A stretch of 64,000 nucleotides of DNA from an uncultured Oscillibacter sp. (GTDB taxonomy: Bacteria; Bacillota; Clostridia; Oscillospirales; Oscillospiraceae): positions 1 through 64,000 of the forward strand of contig CAJTZK010000004.1 of assembly GCA_910583785.1 (NCBI GenBank). Direction: 5' to 3'. The notes beneath the pieces were generated by a model. That model was not told where the DNA came from, searched no databases, and was given only the letters and a program-made list of their open reading frames with translations. The translations under genes and the position numbers were made by a program. Below, one piece after another: positions 56,792-64,000 of this stretch. Within the stretch, counting starts at the first letter, position 1. The number at the start of each line of letters is the position of its first letter.

Positions 56792-58168
56792 GTGATCCAA
56801 ACCGTTCGCAAGGCCTGGGGCATCCCCGAGCTGAAAAAGAAGATTGTCTTCACGCTGCTGATCCTGCTGATCTTCCGCATCGGCAACGCCATCACCGTGC
56901 CCTATATCGACGTGGCCCAGCTGGAAGCCCAGCTCCAGGGCATGGGCGCGACGATCCTGGGCCTGTACAACGTGATGAGCGGCGGCGCCTTTGCCACCGC
57001 CACAGTCTTTGCCCTGAGCATCCAGCCCTATATTAACAGCTCCATCATCATCCAGCTGCTCACCGTGGCCATTCCCTACCTGGAGAACCTGGCCAAGGAC
57101 GGCGGCGAGGAGGGGCGGAAGAAAATCCAGTCCATCACCCGCTATACTACCGTGGCCATCGCCATCCTCCAGGCCGTGGGCTACTACTTCATGATGAAGC
57201 GTTACGGCATCCTGGCCCCCGGGGCCGACGGCATCTGGCCCGCCCTGGTCATCATCGTGTCCTTCATCGCTGGCTCCTCCTTCGTCATGTGGATGGGCGA
57301 GCAGGTCACGGAGTTCGGCGTGGGTAACGGCATTTCCATCATCCTCTTCGCGGGCATTGTCTCCCGGGTTCCCACCATGGTTTCCAGCATGGTCCAGGGC
57401 GTGGGCCGGTGGTCCGCCATCAACAGCGGCGCCATGACCAAGGAGACCCTGACCGGGACCGGATACACCGCCGAGCAGGCCCAGCAGATCCTGGACAGCG
57501 CTATGGCCCCCTGGGCAGTGGCCCTGCTCCTGGTGGGCGGCCTGGCCCTCATCGCCTTCATCGTGTTCATCAATGACGCCGAGCGGCGCATTCCCGTGCA
57601 GTACGCCAAGCGCCAGGTGGGCCGGAAGATGTACGGCGGCCAGAGCAGCAACCTGCCCATGAAGGTGAGCATGGCTGGCGTCCTGCCCGTCATCTTCGCC
57701 CAGAGCATCGCCTCTTTGCCCATCACCATCTGGAGCTTCGTGGGCATCCCCGACGAGGGCACCGTGTCCCGGAGCATTTATGACGCCATCGACACGAAGT
57801 CGGTCATGTATATGGTGGTCTATTTCATTCTGATCATCGGCTTCGCCTATTTCTACTCCAGCATCCAGTTCAACCCCGTGGAAATCGCCAACAACATGAA
57901 GAAGCAGGGGGGCTTTATCCCCGGCTTCCGTCCCGGCAAGCCCACGGTGGACTTCATCCGCAAGGTGCTGAATAAGATTACCCTCTTCGGCGCCATCTAC
58001 CTGGGCATCGTGGCCATCTGCCCCCTGATCATCGGCCGGATCCTGGGTAACAACTCCGTGGCCATCGGCGGCACCTCCGTCATCATCGTGGTAGGCGTGG
58101 CGCTGGAGACGGTCAAGGCCCTGGAATCCCAGATGCTGATGCGTCAGTATAAGGGCTTCCTGGAGTAA
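56792..58168 (+). CDS. secY: preprotein translocase subunit SecY
   Basis: 458 aa, about ten membrane segments, forming the protein-conducting channel with SecE and SecG. FRIGNAITVPYIDVAQLE at the N-terminus, the plug region after it (VMSGGAFATATVFALSIQPY), GVGNGISIILFAGI and the C-terminal QSSNLPMKVSMAGVLPVIFA loop are family marks. It starts at a GTG at 56792, one base after rplO, with GGAGG at the end of rplO. Confidence 0.98.
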   Translation: MIQTVRKAWGIPELKKKIVFTLLILLIFRIGNAITVPYIDVAQLEAQLQGMGATILGLYNVMSGGAFATATVFALSIQPYINSSIIIQLLTVAIPYLENLAKDGGEEGRKKIQSITRYTTVAIAILQAVGYYFMMKRYGILAPGADGIWPALVIIVSFIAGSSFVMWMGEQVTEFGVGNGISIILFAGIVSRVPTMVSSMVQGVGRWSAINSGAMTKETLTGTGYTAEQAQQILDSAMAPWAVALLLVGGLALIAFIVFINDAERRIPVQYAKRQVGRKMYGGQSSNLPMKVSMAGVLPVIFAQSIASLPITIWSFVGIPDEGTVSRSIYDAIDTKSVMYMVVYFILIIGFAYFYSSIQFNPVEIANNMKKQGGFIPGFRPGKPTVDFIRKVLNKITLFGAIYLGIVAICPLIIGRILGNNSVAIGGTSVIIVVGVALETVKALESQMLMRQYKGFLE

Positions 58169-58247
58169 TTGAGAGACAACTATTGGATGCCGGCGCCGGG
58201 CGGGGCCGTGAGCTCCGCCCGCGCCCGGAATACAGGAGGGTTTAACT

Positions 58248-58880
58248 GTGAAATTGATCCTGTTGGGCGCCCCGGGCGCCGGAAAGGGCACACAGGCCGA
58301 TATCCTGTGTGAAAAGCTGGAAATTCCCACCATCTCCACGGGTAACATCCTCCGGGCCGCCGTGAAAAACGGAACCCCCACGGGCCTGAAGGCCAAGGCC
58401 TTCATGGACGCGGGGCAGCTGGTGCCCGATGAGGTGATCATCGGCATCATCTCCGAGCGGCTGGAGGAGCCGGACTGCGCCAAGGGCTACATTCTGGACG
58501 GGGTGCCCCGCACCATCGCCCAGGCCGAGGCCCTGGAGAAGGCCGGAATCGTCTTTGACAGCGTGGTCTCCCTGGAGGTCAGCGACGAGACGATCATGGA
58601 GCGCATGAGCGGCCGCCGGGTCTGCCCGGACTGCGGCGCCAGCTACCACGTGGTGGCGGTGCCCCCCAAGGCGGAGGGCGTGTGCGACAAGTGCGGCGGG
58701 AAACTGGTCCAGCGGAAGGATGATGCCCCCGAGACGGTGAAATCCCGGCTTGAGGTCTATCATAAGGAGACGGAGCCCCTCAAGGCGTTTTACGCGGAGC
58801 GGGGCCTGCTGAAGACGGTGGAGAACCAGCCGACTGTGGAAGCCAATTCCCAGGCGATCCTCCGCGTTTTGGGGAGATGA
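58248..58880 (+). CDS. adk: adenylate kinase, zinc-LID type
   Basis: 210 aa from a GTG with AGGAGGG 7 nt upstream. P-loop ILLGAPGAGKGTQADIL. The AMP region has STGNILRAAVKNGTP, and GYILDGVPRTIAQAEAL follows. The LID domain has CPDCGASYHV and CDKCGGKL, a four-Cys zinc site as in Gram-positive enzymes. It equilibrates AMP, ADP and ATP. Confidence 0.98.
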   Translation: MKLILLGAPGAGKGTQADILCEKLEIPTISTGNILRAAVKNGTPTGLKAKAFMDAGQLVPDEVIIGIISERLEEPDCAKGYILDGVPRTIAQAEALEKAGIVFDSVVSLEVSDETIMERMSGRRVCPDCGASYHVVAVPPKAEGVCDKCGGKLVQRKDDAPETVKSRLEVYHKETEPLKAFYAERGLLKTVENQPTVEANSQAILRVLGR

Positions 58881-58884
58881 CGGG

Positions 58885-59637
58885 ATGATCACCCTGAAAT
58901 CCTCCCACGAGATCGACTTGATGCGCCGGAGTGGAAAAATTACCGCGGCTGCCCGTGCCTTGGCAGGGGAAATGGTAAAGCCCGGCGTGACAACCCAGGA
59001 GATCAACGACGCGGTGGAGCGGTTTATCCGCCAGCAGGGGGCGGTTCCGTCCTTTCTCCATTACAACGGCTACCCAGCCAGCGCCTGCATCAGCGTGAAC
59101 GACGAAATCATCCACGGCATCCCCGGCAAACGGGTCTTGCAGGAGGGCGACATCGTCAGTGTGGACGTGGGCGCGTACATCGGGGGCTTCCATGGAGACT
59201 GTGCGGCGACATTCCCCTGCGGGAGGGTTTCCCCGGAGGCCCAGCGCCTGATCGATGTGACCAGGCAGAGCTTCTTCGAGGGAATCCGCTTCGCCCGGGA
59301 GGGACAGCGTCTTCAGGACATCTCCGCGGCGGTTCAAACCTATGTGGAGCGCAATGGCTTCTCCGTGGTCCGGGAATACGTGGGCCACGGCGTGGGAGCC
59401 AAGATGCACGAATCGCCGGAGATCCCAAACTACGGCCGCCCGGGCCACGGGCCCCGGCTTCTCCGGGGAATGACCTTGGCCGTCGAGCCCATGGTCAACG
59501 CCGGTTCCGCCGCCATTACCCAATTGAGCGATGGCTGGACGGTGAAGACCGCCGACGGGAAGTGGGCGGCCCACTATGAAAACACGATCCTGATTACCGA
59601 TGGCGCGCCGGAAATTTTGACGGCCCCCGCTATTTGA
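58885..59637 (+). CDS. map: methionine aminopeptidase type I
   Basis: 250 aa. Metal ligands can be followed in VSVDVGAYIGGFHGDCAATF (two Asp), EYVGHGVGAKMHESPEIPNY (His) and LAVEPMVNAGS (Glu), with the last Glu in HYENTILIT. It removes the initiator Met from new proteins. GGGGAGATGACGGG precedes the ATG, 4 bp after adk. Confidence 0.98.
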   Translation: MITLKSSHEIDLMRRSGKITAAARALAGEMVKPGVTTQEINDAVERFIRQQGAVPSFLHYNGYPASACISVNDEIIHGIPGKRVLQEGDIVSVDVGAYIGGFHGDCAATFPCGRVSPEAQRLIDVTRQSFFEGIRFAREGQRLQDISAAVQTYVERNGFSVVREYVGHGVGAKMHESPEIPNYGRPGHGPRLLRGMTLAVEPMVNAGSAAITQLSDGWTVKTADGKWAAHYENTILITDGAPEILTAPAI

Positions 59638-59657
59638 CAACAGGTGAGAGAGAACGC

Positions 59658-59942
59658 ATGGAGATTGCGAAATCAAACATCGTCCGCTCCAACGCGGGGC
59701 GGGACAAGGGCAAGCTCTTTGTCGTCCTGGCGGTTGAGGGAGAATTCCTCCTGCTGGCGGACGGAAAATCGAGAAAGGTGGAGTCCCCGAAGCGGAAGAA
59801 GCGCAGGCATGTGCTCTTCGTCTCGGCGGAGGAAACCCGCCTCGCTGAAAAGATCAAGAGCGAGGAGAAGATCACCAACAGTGAGCTTCGCAGGACCCTC
59901 GCGGCCAGCCGCGAGGTGATCCAGCCGGACCAGGAGGGATAA
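59658..59942 (+). CDS. KOW-domain RNA-binding protein (L14e/L27e-like)
   Basis: 94 aa from the ATG at 59658. A KOW-type start, NIVRSNAGRDKGKLFVVLAV, is followed by LLLADGKSRKVESPKRKKRR. Small proteins of this kind occur between map and infA in many Firmicutes. It probably binds ribosomal RNA, but its exact role is not established. The C-terminal third is charged and helical. Confidence 0.88.
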   Translation: MEIAKSNIVRSNAGRDKGKLFVVLAVEGEFLLLADGKSRKVESPKRKKRRHVLFVSAEETRLAEKIKSEEKITNSELRRTLAASREVIQPDQEG

Positions 59943-59945
59943 CGT

Positions 59946-60164
59946 TTGGCAAAATCCGATATGATCGAAGTGGAAGGTGTTGTGGTAGAGGCCCTGCCCA
60001 ACACAACGTTCCAGGTTGACATTGGAAATGGTCACATGATTCTGGCGCATATTTCCGGGAAACTGAGGATGAATTTCATCAGGATTCTGCCCGGCGACAA
60101 GGTCACGGTGGAAATGTCCCCGTACGATCTAACCCGGGGCCGGATCACCTGGCGCAGCAAATGA
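59946..60164 (+). CDS. infA: translation initiation factor IF-1
   Basis: 72 aa from a TTG at 59946 with GGAGGGAT upstream. The OB-fold signature is IEVEGVVVEALPNTTFQVDI and ISGKLRMNFIRILPGDKVTV. It blocks the A site during initiation. Use of TTG matches several other genes in the window. Confidence 0.98.
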   Translation: MAKSDMIEVEGVVVEALPNTTFQVDIGNGHMILAHISGKLRMNFIRILPGDKVTVEMSPYDLTRGRITWRSK

Positions 60165-60204
60165 CATCAAAGACGTAAACCGCTGAAAGGAATGGTTGCA
60201 GACT

Positions 60205-60318
60205 ATGAAAGTAAGACCGTCCGTGAAGCCCATGTGCGAAAAGTGCAAGGTCATCCGCCGCAAAGGCCGTGTTATGGTCATTTGCGAGAACCCGAAGCAC
60301 AAGCAGAGACAGGGCTGA
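60205..60318 (+). CDS. rpmJ: 50S ribosomal protein L36
   Basis: 37 aa. MKVRPSVKPMCEKCKVIRRK and VMVICENPKHKQRQG are the entire, normal L36, with the zinc ligands C11, C14, C27 and H32. AAAGGA lies about 14 nt before the ATG, a somewhat long spacing. Confidence 0.97.
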   Translation: MKVRPSVKPMCEKCKVIRRKGRVMVICENPKHKQRQG

Positions 60319-60346
60319 GAATTGAAATTGGAGGTGCTTTAAGAGT

Positions 60347-60712
60347 ATGGCACGTATTGCCGGTATTGACCTGCCGAAGGATAAACGTATCGAAATCGGC
60401 CTCACCTATATTTACGGCATTGGGCGCAAGAGCGCCAAGGACATCCTGGCGAAGTCCGGCGTGAACCCCGACACCCGGGTGAAGGACCTGACGGACGCCG
60501 ACGAGCAGAAGCTCCGTGACGCCATCGACGACTACACCGTCGAGGGCGACCTCCGGCGGCAGACCGCCCTGGACATCAAGCGGCTCAGCGAGATCGGCTG
60601 CTACCGCGGCCTGCGGCACCGCAAGGGCCTGCCCGTCCGGGGCCAGCGCAGCAAAACCAACGCCCGCACCCGCAAAGGTCCCAAGAAGACCATCGCCAAC
60701 AAGAAGAAGTAA
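60347..60712 (+). CDS. rpsM: 30S ribosomal protein S13
   Basis: 121 aa. ARIAGIDLPKDKRIEIGLTY and GLRHRKGLPVRGQRSKTNAR are typical. It lies in the 30S head and contacts the P-site tRNA. GGAGGTGC precedes the ATG with a long spacer (about 10 nt). Confidence 0.99.
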   Translation: MARIAGIDLPKDKRIEIGLTYIYGIGRKSAKDILAKSGVNPDTRVKDLTDADEQKLRDAIDDYTVEGDLRRQTALDIKRLSEIGCYRGLRHRKGLPVRGQRSKTNARTRKGPKKTIANKKK

Positions 60713-60727
60713 GGAGGGAGAAAGAGT

Positions 60728-61132
60728 ATGGCAGCACAGAAATCCGGCGGAAAGAAAGTCATCCGCCGCCGCCGCGAGCGGAAGAACATTGAGCGTGGCC
60801 AGGTCCATATCCGTTCTTCCTTCAACAACACCATGGTGACCGTCACCGACGCCCAGGGCAACGCCATTTCCTGGGCCTCCTCCGGCGGCCTCGGCTTCCG
60901 GGGCAGCAAGAAGTCCACCCCCTTCGCGGCCCAGACCGCGGCGGAGACCGCCGCCCGCGCCGCCATGGAGCATGGGCTCAAGACCGTGGAAGTGTTCGTC
61001 AAGGGCCCCGGCCAGGGCCGTGAGGCCGCCATCCGGGCGCTGCAGGCCGTGGGCCTGGAAGTGACGATGATCAAGGACGTCACCCCCATCCCCCACAACG
61101 GCTGCCGCCCCCCGAAGCGCCGCCGCGTGTAA
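60728..61132 (+). CDS. rpsK: 30S ribosomal protein S11
   Basis: 134 aa. HIRSSFNNTMVTVTDAQGNA and NGCRPPKRRRV at the C-terminus identify S11. It lies in the platform near the E site. AAGGAGGGAG precedes the ATG. Confidence 0.99.
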   Translation: MAAQKSGGKKVIRRRRERKNIERGQVHIRSSFNNTMVTVTDAQGNAISWASSGGLGFRGSKKSTPFAAQTAAETAARAAMEHGLKTVEVFVKGPGQGREAAIRALQAVGLEVTMIKDVTPIPHNGCRPPKRRRV

Positions 61133-61156
61133 TCGAAAGAGGAGGTAACAAGCAAT

Positions 61157-61759
61157 ATGGCAAGGAATATGCAGCCGATTGCCAAGCGCTGCAAGGCTTT
61201 GGGCATCTCTCCCGCCGTCATGGGCTACGCCAAGAAGGAGACCAACCGGAATCCCGGCGGCCAGATGCGGAAGAAAAAGAGCGAATATGGCATTCAGCTG
61301 AACGAAAAGCAGAAGGTCAAGTTCATTTACGGCATCCTGGAGAAGCAGTTCCACAGCTACTATGAGGCCGCCGCCGCCGCCCCCGGAAAGACTGGCGACA
61401 ACCTGCTGATCAACGTGGAGCGCCGCCTGGACAACGTCGTATACCGCATGGGCTTCGCCATGACCCGCCGCCAGGCCCGCCAGCTGGTGAACCACGCCCA
61501 CTTCACCGTCAATGGCCGGAAGGTTGACATCCCCTCCTACCAGGTGAAGGCCGGAGACGTCATCGAAGTGGCGGAGAACAGCCGCTCCTCCGAGATTTTC
61601 AAGCGCCTCACCGGCCAGGACGCCCCCATCTTCCTCCTGCCCGCGTGGCTGGAGCGGGAGAAGAACGGCCTGAAGGGTACCGTGACCCGCCTTCCCGCCC
61701 GTGAGGATATCGACATCCCCGTGGAGGAGCACCTGATCGTCGAGCTCTACTCCAAGTAA
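61157..61759 (+). CDS. rpsD: 30S ribosomal protein S4
   Basis: 200 aa. The N-terminal Cys cluster of zinc-containing S4 is absent, so this is the C-minus form. LDNVVYRMGFAMTRRQARQL with NHAHFTVNGRKVDIPSYQVK is the S4 RNA-binding domain. It begins 16S assembly and autoregulates in many bacteria. GAGGAGGTAAC precedes the ATG. Confidence 0.99.
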   Translation: MARNMQPIAKRCKALGISPAVMGYAKKETNRNPGGQMRKKKSEYGIQLNEKQKVKFIYGILEKQFHSYYEAAAAAPGKTGDNLLINVERRLDNVVYRMGFAMTRRQARQLVNHAHFTVNGRKVDIPSYQVKAGDVIEVAENSRSSEIFKRLTGQDAPIFLLPAWLEREKNGLKGTVTRLPAREDIDIPVEEHLIVELYSK

Positions 61760-61839
61760 GCGGAGGATACCCTCGATAATGAGCCGAACCAGAGGCGGCG
61801 TCTTGCGCCGCCCGTTGAGAAGATGAAGGAGGGTACTGC

Positions 61840-62790
61840 GTGATTGAAATCGAAAAGCCCCAGATCGAATGCAGTGAAGCGCCTGGTGATGTGACCTATG
61901 GCAAATACGTGGTGGAACCCCTGGAGCGGGGTTATGGGACGACGCTGGGCAACGCCCTGCGGCGGATCATGCTCTCCTCGCTGCCCGGCACCGCGCCGAC
62001 TACCATCAAGATCGCCGGCGTCCAGCACGAGTTTTCCACCATTCCCGGCGTGAAGGAGGACGTGACGGAGATTGTCCTGAATATCAAGGGTCTCCTGACG
62101 AAGCTCCACAGCGACTCGGTGAAGACGGTCTATATTGAGGCGGTGGGTCCCTGCGTGGTGACTGCCGGCGACATCAAGGCCGACGGCGAGGTGGAGGTCC
62201 TGAATCCGGACCTGCACATCGCCACACTGGACAACGGGGCGTCTCTCAACATGGAGATCACCCTGTCCCATGGCCGGGGGTATGTCCCCGCCGACCGCAA
62301 CAAGCCCCAGCAGAATGTGATCGGGACCATTGGAGTAGATTCCATCTACACGCCGGTGTATAAGGTGAATTATACCGTGGAGCCCACCCGGGTGGGCGCT
62401 TCCAGCGACTTTGACAAGCTGACGCTGGAGGTCTGGACCGACGGCACCATCTCCGCCCGGGACGCCGTCTCTCTGGGAGCGAAGATCCTCTGCGACCATT
62501 TCACGCTGTTCACCGACCTGAGTGAGAACGTCGGCAGCCGCCCCACCGTGGTGGAGAAGGCGGAAGCCCAGCGGGACAAGGTGCTGGAGATGACCATTGA
62601 GGAACTGGACCTCAGCGTCCGGAGCTTCAACTGCCTGAAGCGGGCCAACATCAACACGGTGGAGGACTTGATTTCCAAGACCGAGGACGAGATGATGAAG
62701 GTCCGCAACCTGGGACGCAAGTCCCTGGAGGAGGTTATCAACAAGCTGGCCATGATGGGCCTGCACCTGGCCGACGAGGAGAATAACTGA
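61840..62790 (+). CDS. rpoA: DNA-directed RNA polymerase subunit alpha
   Basis: 316 aa from a GTG with AAGGAGGGT upstream. The N-terminal assembly domain has FVVEPLERGYGTTLGNALRR (here VVEPLERGYGTTLGNALRR) and the C-terminal domain has LDLSVRSFNCLKRANINTVE, which contacts UP elements and activators. Normal length. Confidence 0.99.
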   Translation: MIEIEKPQIECSEAPGDVTYGKYVVEPLERGYGTTLGNALRRIMLSSLPGTAPTTIKIAGVQHEFSTIPGVKEDVTEIVLNIKGLLTKLHSDSVKTVYIEAVGPCVVTAGDIKADGEVEVLNPDLHIATLDNGASLNMEITLSHGRGYVPADRNKPQQNVIGTIGVDSIYTPVYKVNYTVEPTRVGASSDFDKLTLEVWTDGTISARDAVSLGAKILCDHFTLFTDLSENVGSRPTVVEKAEAQRDKVLEMTIEELDLSVRSFNCLKRANINTVEDLISKTEDEMMKVRNLGRKSLEEVINKLAMMGLHLADEENN

Positions 62791-62853
62791 CCGCCTCCGC
62801 CGCCTGGGCGGAGAGGGAAACGCTGAACGATAACAAGTAAGGAGGAAACCGAA

Positions 62854-63189
62854 ATGCCTCGTAAGCTCGGCAAGACCTCTGACCAGCGCAGAGCCATGCT
62901 GCGTCAGCAGGTCACGGATTTCCTGGACCATGGGAAGATGGAGACCACCGTCACCCGGGCCAAGGAGATCAAGCCCCTGGCTGAGAAGATGATTACCCTG
63001 GGCAAGAAGAGCGACCTGGCCGCCTATCGGCAGGCCATGAGCTTCATCACCCGGGAAGATGTCTGCAAGAAGCTCTTCAAGGAGATTGCGCCCACCTATG
63101 CGGAGCGCAACGGCGGCTATACCCGCATCATCCGTACCGGCATCCGCCGGGGCGACGCGGCGGAGACCGCGGTGATTGAGCTGGTGTAA
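62854..63189 (+). CDS. rplQ: 50S ribosomal protein L17
   Basis: 111 aa. PRKLGKTSDQRRAMLRQQVT and NGGYTRIIRTGIRRGDAAET are L17 signatures. AAGGAGGAAACC precedes the ATG. Last gene of the ribosomal cluster. Confidence 0.99.
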   Translation: MPRKLGKTSDQRRAMLRQQVTDFLDHGKMETTVTRAKEIKPLAEKMITLGKKSDLAAYRQAMSFITREDVCKKLFKEIAPTYAERNGGYTRIIRTGIRRGDAAETAVIELV

Positions 63190-63204
63190 GCCAGACGCAA
63201 GGAT

Positions 63205-63250
63205 AAAAGCCCTTTGTCATGAGGACCTAGGCTCATGACAAAGGGCTTTT
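63205..63250 (+). terminator. terminator of the ribosomal cluster
   Basis: A perfect 19-bp stem, 63205-63223 with 63232-63250, has an 8-nt loop, with ACTTTTTT after it. Confidence 0.95.
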
Positions 63251-63375
63251 ACTTTTTTGAAGGAAAGTACACAGGAAACACGCGTTAAAGTTTTCTTTTG
63301 CTTCATTTTTTTTCTAAAAGGAAAAAGGGACCTTCTGCGTATACTAACCTTGAATGAACAAGGGAGAGTTGCGCA

Positions 63376-64000
63376 ATGGTGAAAAAAATTGTTCCGGTTT
63401 TCATATTGGCAATCCTGGCCGCCCTATGCCTGCCAGGGAGGGAGGCGGTGCCCGCGGACAGCGGCGCGGAGATTCCGGCGGGAGAGAAATACGTGGCCCT
63501 GACCTTCGACGACGGGCCCCGGAGGGCCACAACGGAGCGCCTCTTGGACGGACTGAAGGAGCGGGGGGCCAAGGCCACCTTCTTTCTCATCGGCCAGCAG
63601 GTTGAGGACAATGCCAGCCTGGTGGCCCGGATGGCGGAGGAAGGGCACCAGATCGGCAACCATACCTGGAGCCACCAGCGGCTGGACGGCATTCTCCCGG
63701 ACGCGGCGGCCCAGGAGGTGGCCCGGACGGAGGCGGCGCTGGAGGCCCTCCTGGGAGGCGGGGAGTACTGGCTGCGGCCCCCTTACGGCCAGGTGGCGGA
63801 GGGGGCGGATTTCGGCGTGCCCATGGTGAAGTGGTGCGTGGACCCCCGGGACTGGGAGAGCCGGGACGCGGAAAAGGTGGCCCGGGCGGTGCTGGAGTGC
63901 GTGGAGCCGGGCAGCATCGTCCTGCTCCATGATATCTACCCCACGTCTGTGGACGCGGCGCTGCGGGTGGTGGACCGCCTCCAGGAGGAGGGCTATTGGT
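63376..64000 (+). CDS. polysaccharide deacetylase (NodB/CE4), 3' end outside the window
   Basis: At least 208 aa; the frame runs off the window edge. A signal peptide or N-terminal anchor (KKIVPVFILAILAALCL) is followed by the CE4 domain: motif 1 LTFDDGPRRAT, motif 2 IGNHTWSH, motif 3 LRPPYGQ, motif 4 DPRDW and motif 5 SIVLLHDIYP. All metal and catalytic residues are present. It probably removes acetyl groups from peptidoglycan or another wall polysaccharide outside the cell; such genes often act in sporulation or lysozyme resistance. GGGAGAG lies 8 nt before the ATG. A TATACT near 63340 may be its -10. Confidence 0.9.
   Translation, partial: MVKKIVPVFILAILAALCLPGREAVPADSGAEIPAGEKYVALTFDDGPRRATTERLLDGLKERGAKATFFLIGQQVEDNASLVARMAEEGHQIGNHTWSHQRLDGILPDAAAQEVARTEAALEALLGGGEYWLRPPYGQVAEGADFGVPMVKWCVDPRDWESRDAEKVARAVLECVEPGSIVLLHDIYPTSVDAALRVVDRLQEEGYW

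Overview
The window looks like a chromosomal segment of a high-GC, spore-forming gut Clostridium of the Oscillospiraceae type (Flavonifractor/Lawsonibacter/Intestinimonas-like; inferred from gene content and composition, not from a search). The reasons are a spoIIR gene, a Firmicutes-type S10-spc-alpha ribosomal cluster that contains adk, map, a KOW protein and infA, a rimP-nusA-ylxR-ylxQ-infB operon, DUF1576, PIN/NYN and rubrerythrin genes, strong GGAGG ribosome binding sites and near-consensus sigma-A promoters.

Left part (1-10.6 kb): a degenerate double tyrosine-recombinase protein, an XRE regulator, a flavoprotein with a membrane partner, thiI, cinA, spoIIR and a hotdog thioesterase. These are followed by a metal-resistance island: an ArsR-type sensor with promoter and operator, a free-standing HMA metallochaperone, a SAM methyltransferase and a P1B ATPase. 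A predicted ~80-nt small RNA lies on the minus strand in front of the ATPase.

Minus-strand operon (21.1 -> 10.6 kb): rimP-nusA-ylxR-ylxQ-infB-rbfA-nrnA-truB-hyp-ribF. At its 3' end it carries a BglII/BstYI-like restriction-modification system of lower GC. The methyltransferase reading frame of that system is split into two overlapping frames by the loss of one A.

Accessory region (21.3-31.4 kb): an excisionase-integrase fusion protein sits beside three divergent Ala/Thr/Gly-rich beta-domain 'cassettes' (one +, two -). None has its own start signal. All three begin with the same 38 bp (59 bp identical in two of them) and end at GC-rich palindromic terminators. I read this as a candidate recombinase-driven surface-protein variation locus, with metG, rubrerythrin, a lipoprotein, a GNAT gene and an Imm22-like gene lying between the cassettes. 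It is the most unusual feature of the window.

Middle (31.5-46.7 kb): two unknown small genes, a PIN/NYN protein, an ATPase-only kinase-like protein and a DUF1576 membrane protein. Then comes the arginine pathway argG-argH-argC-argJ-argB-argD-argF, with an ArgR box over the argG promoter and a repeated palindromic element in front of argH and argB. A small membrane protein and an Lsa-type ABC-F ribosome-protection gene with a leader peptide and an attenuator-like hairpin follow.

Right part (46.8-63.3 kb): the continuous ribosomal cluster from rpsJ to rplQ (S10, L3, L4, L23, L2, S19, L22, S3, L16, L29, S17, L14, L24, L5, S14, S8, L6, L18, S5, L30, L15, SecY, Adk, Map, KOW protein, IF-1, L36, S13, S11, S4, RpoA, L17), closed by a perfect 19-bp terminator stem. 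A polysaccharide deacetylase gene then runs off the end. I saw no rRNA genes, tRNA genes or CRISPR arrays.
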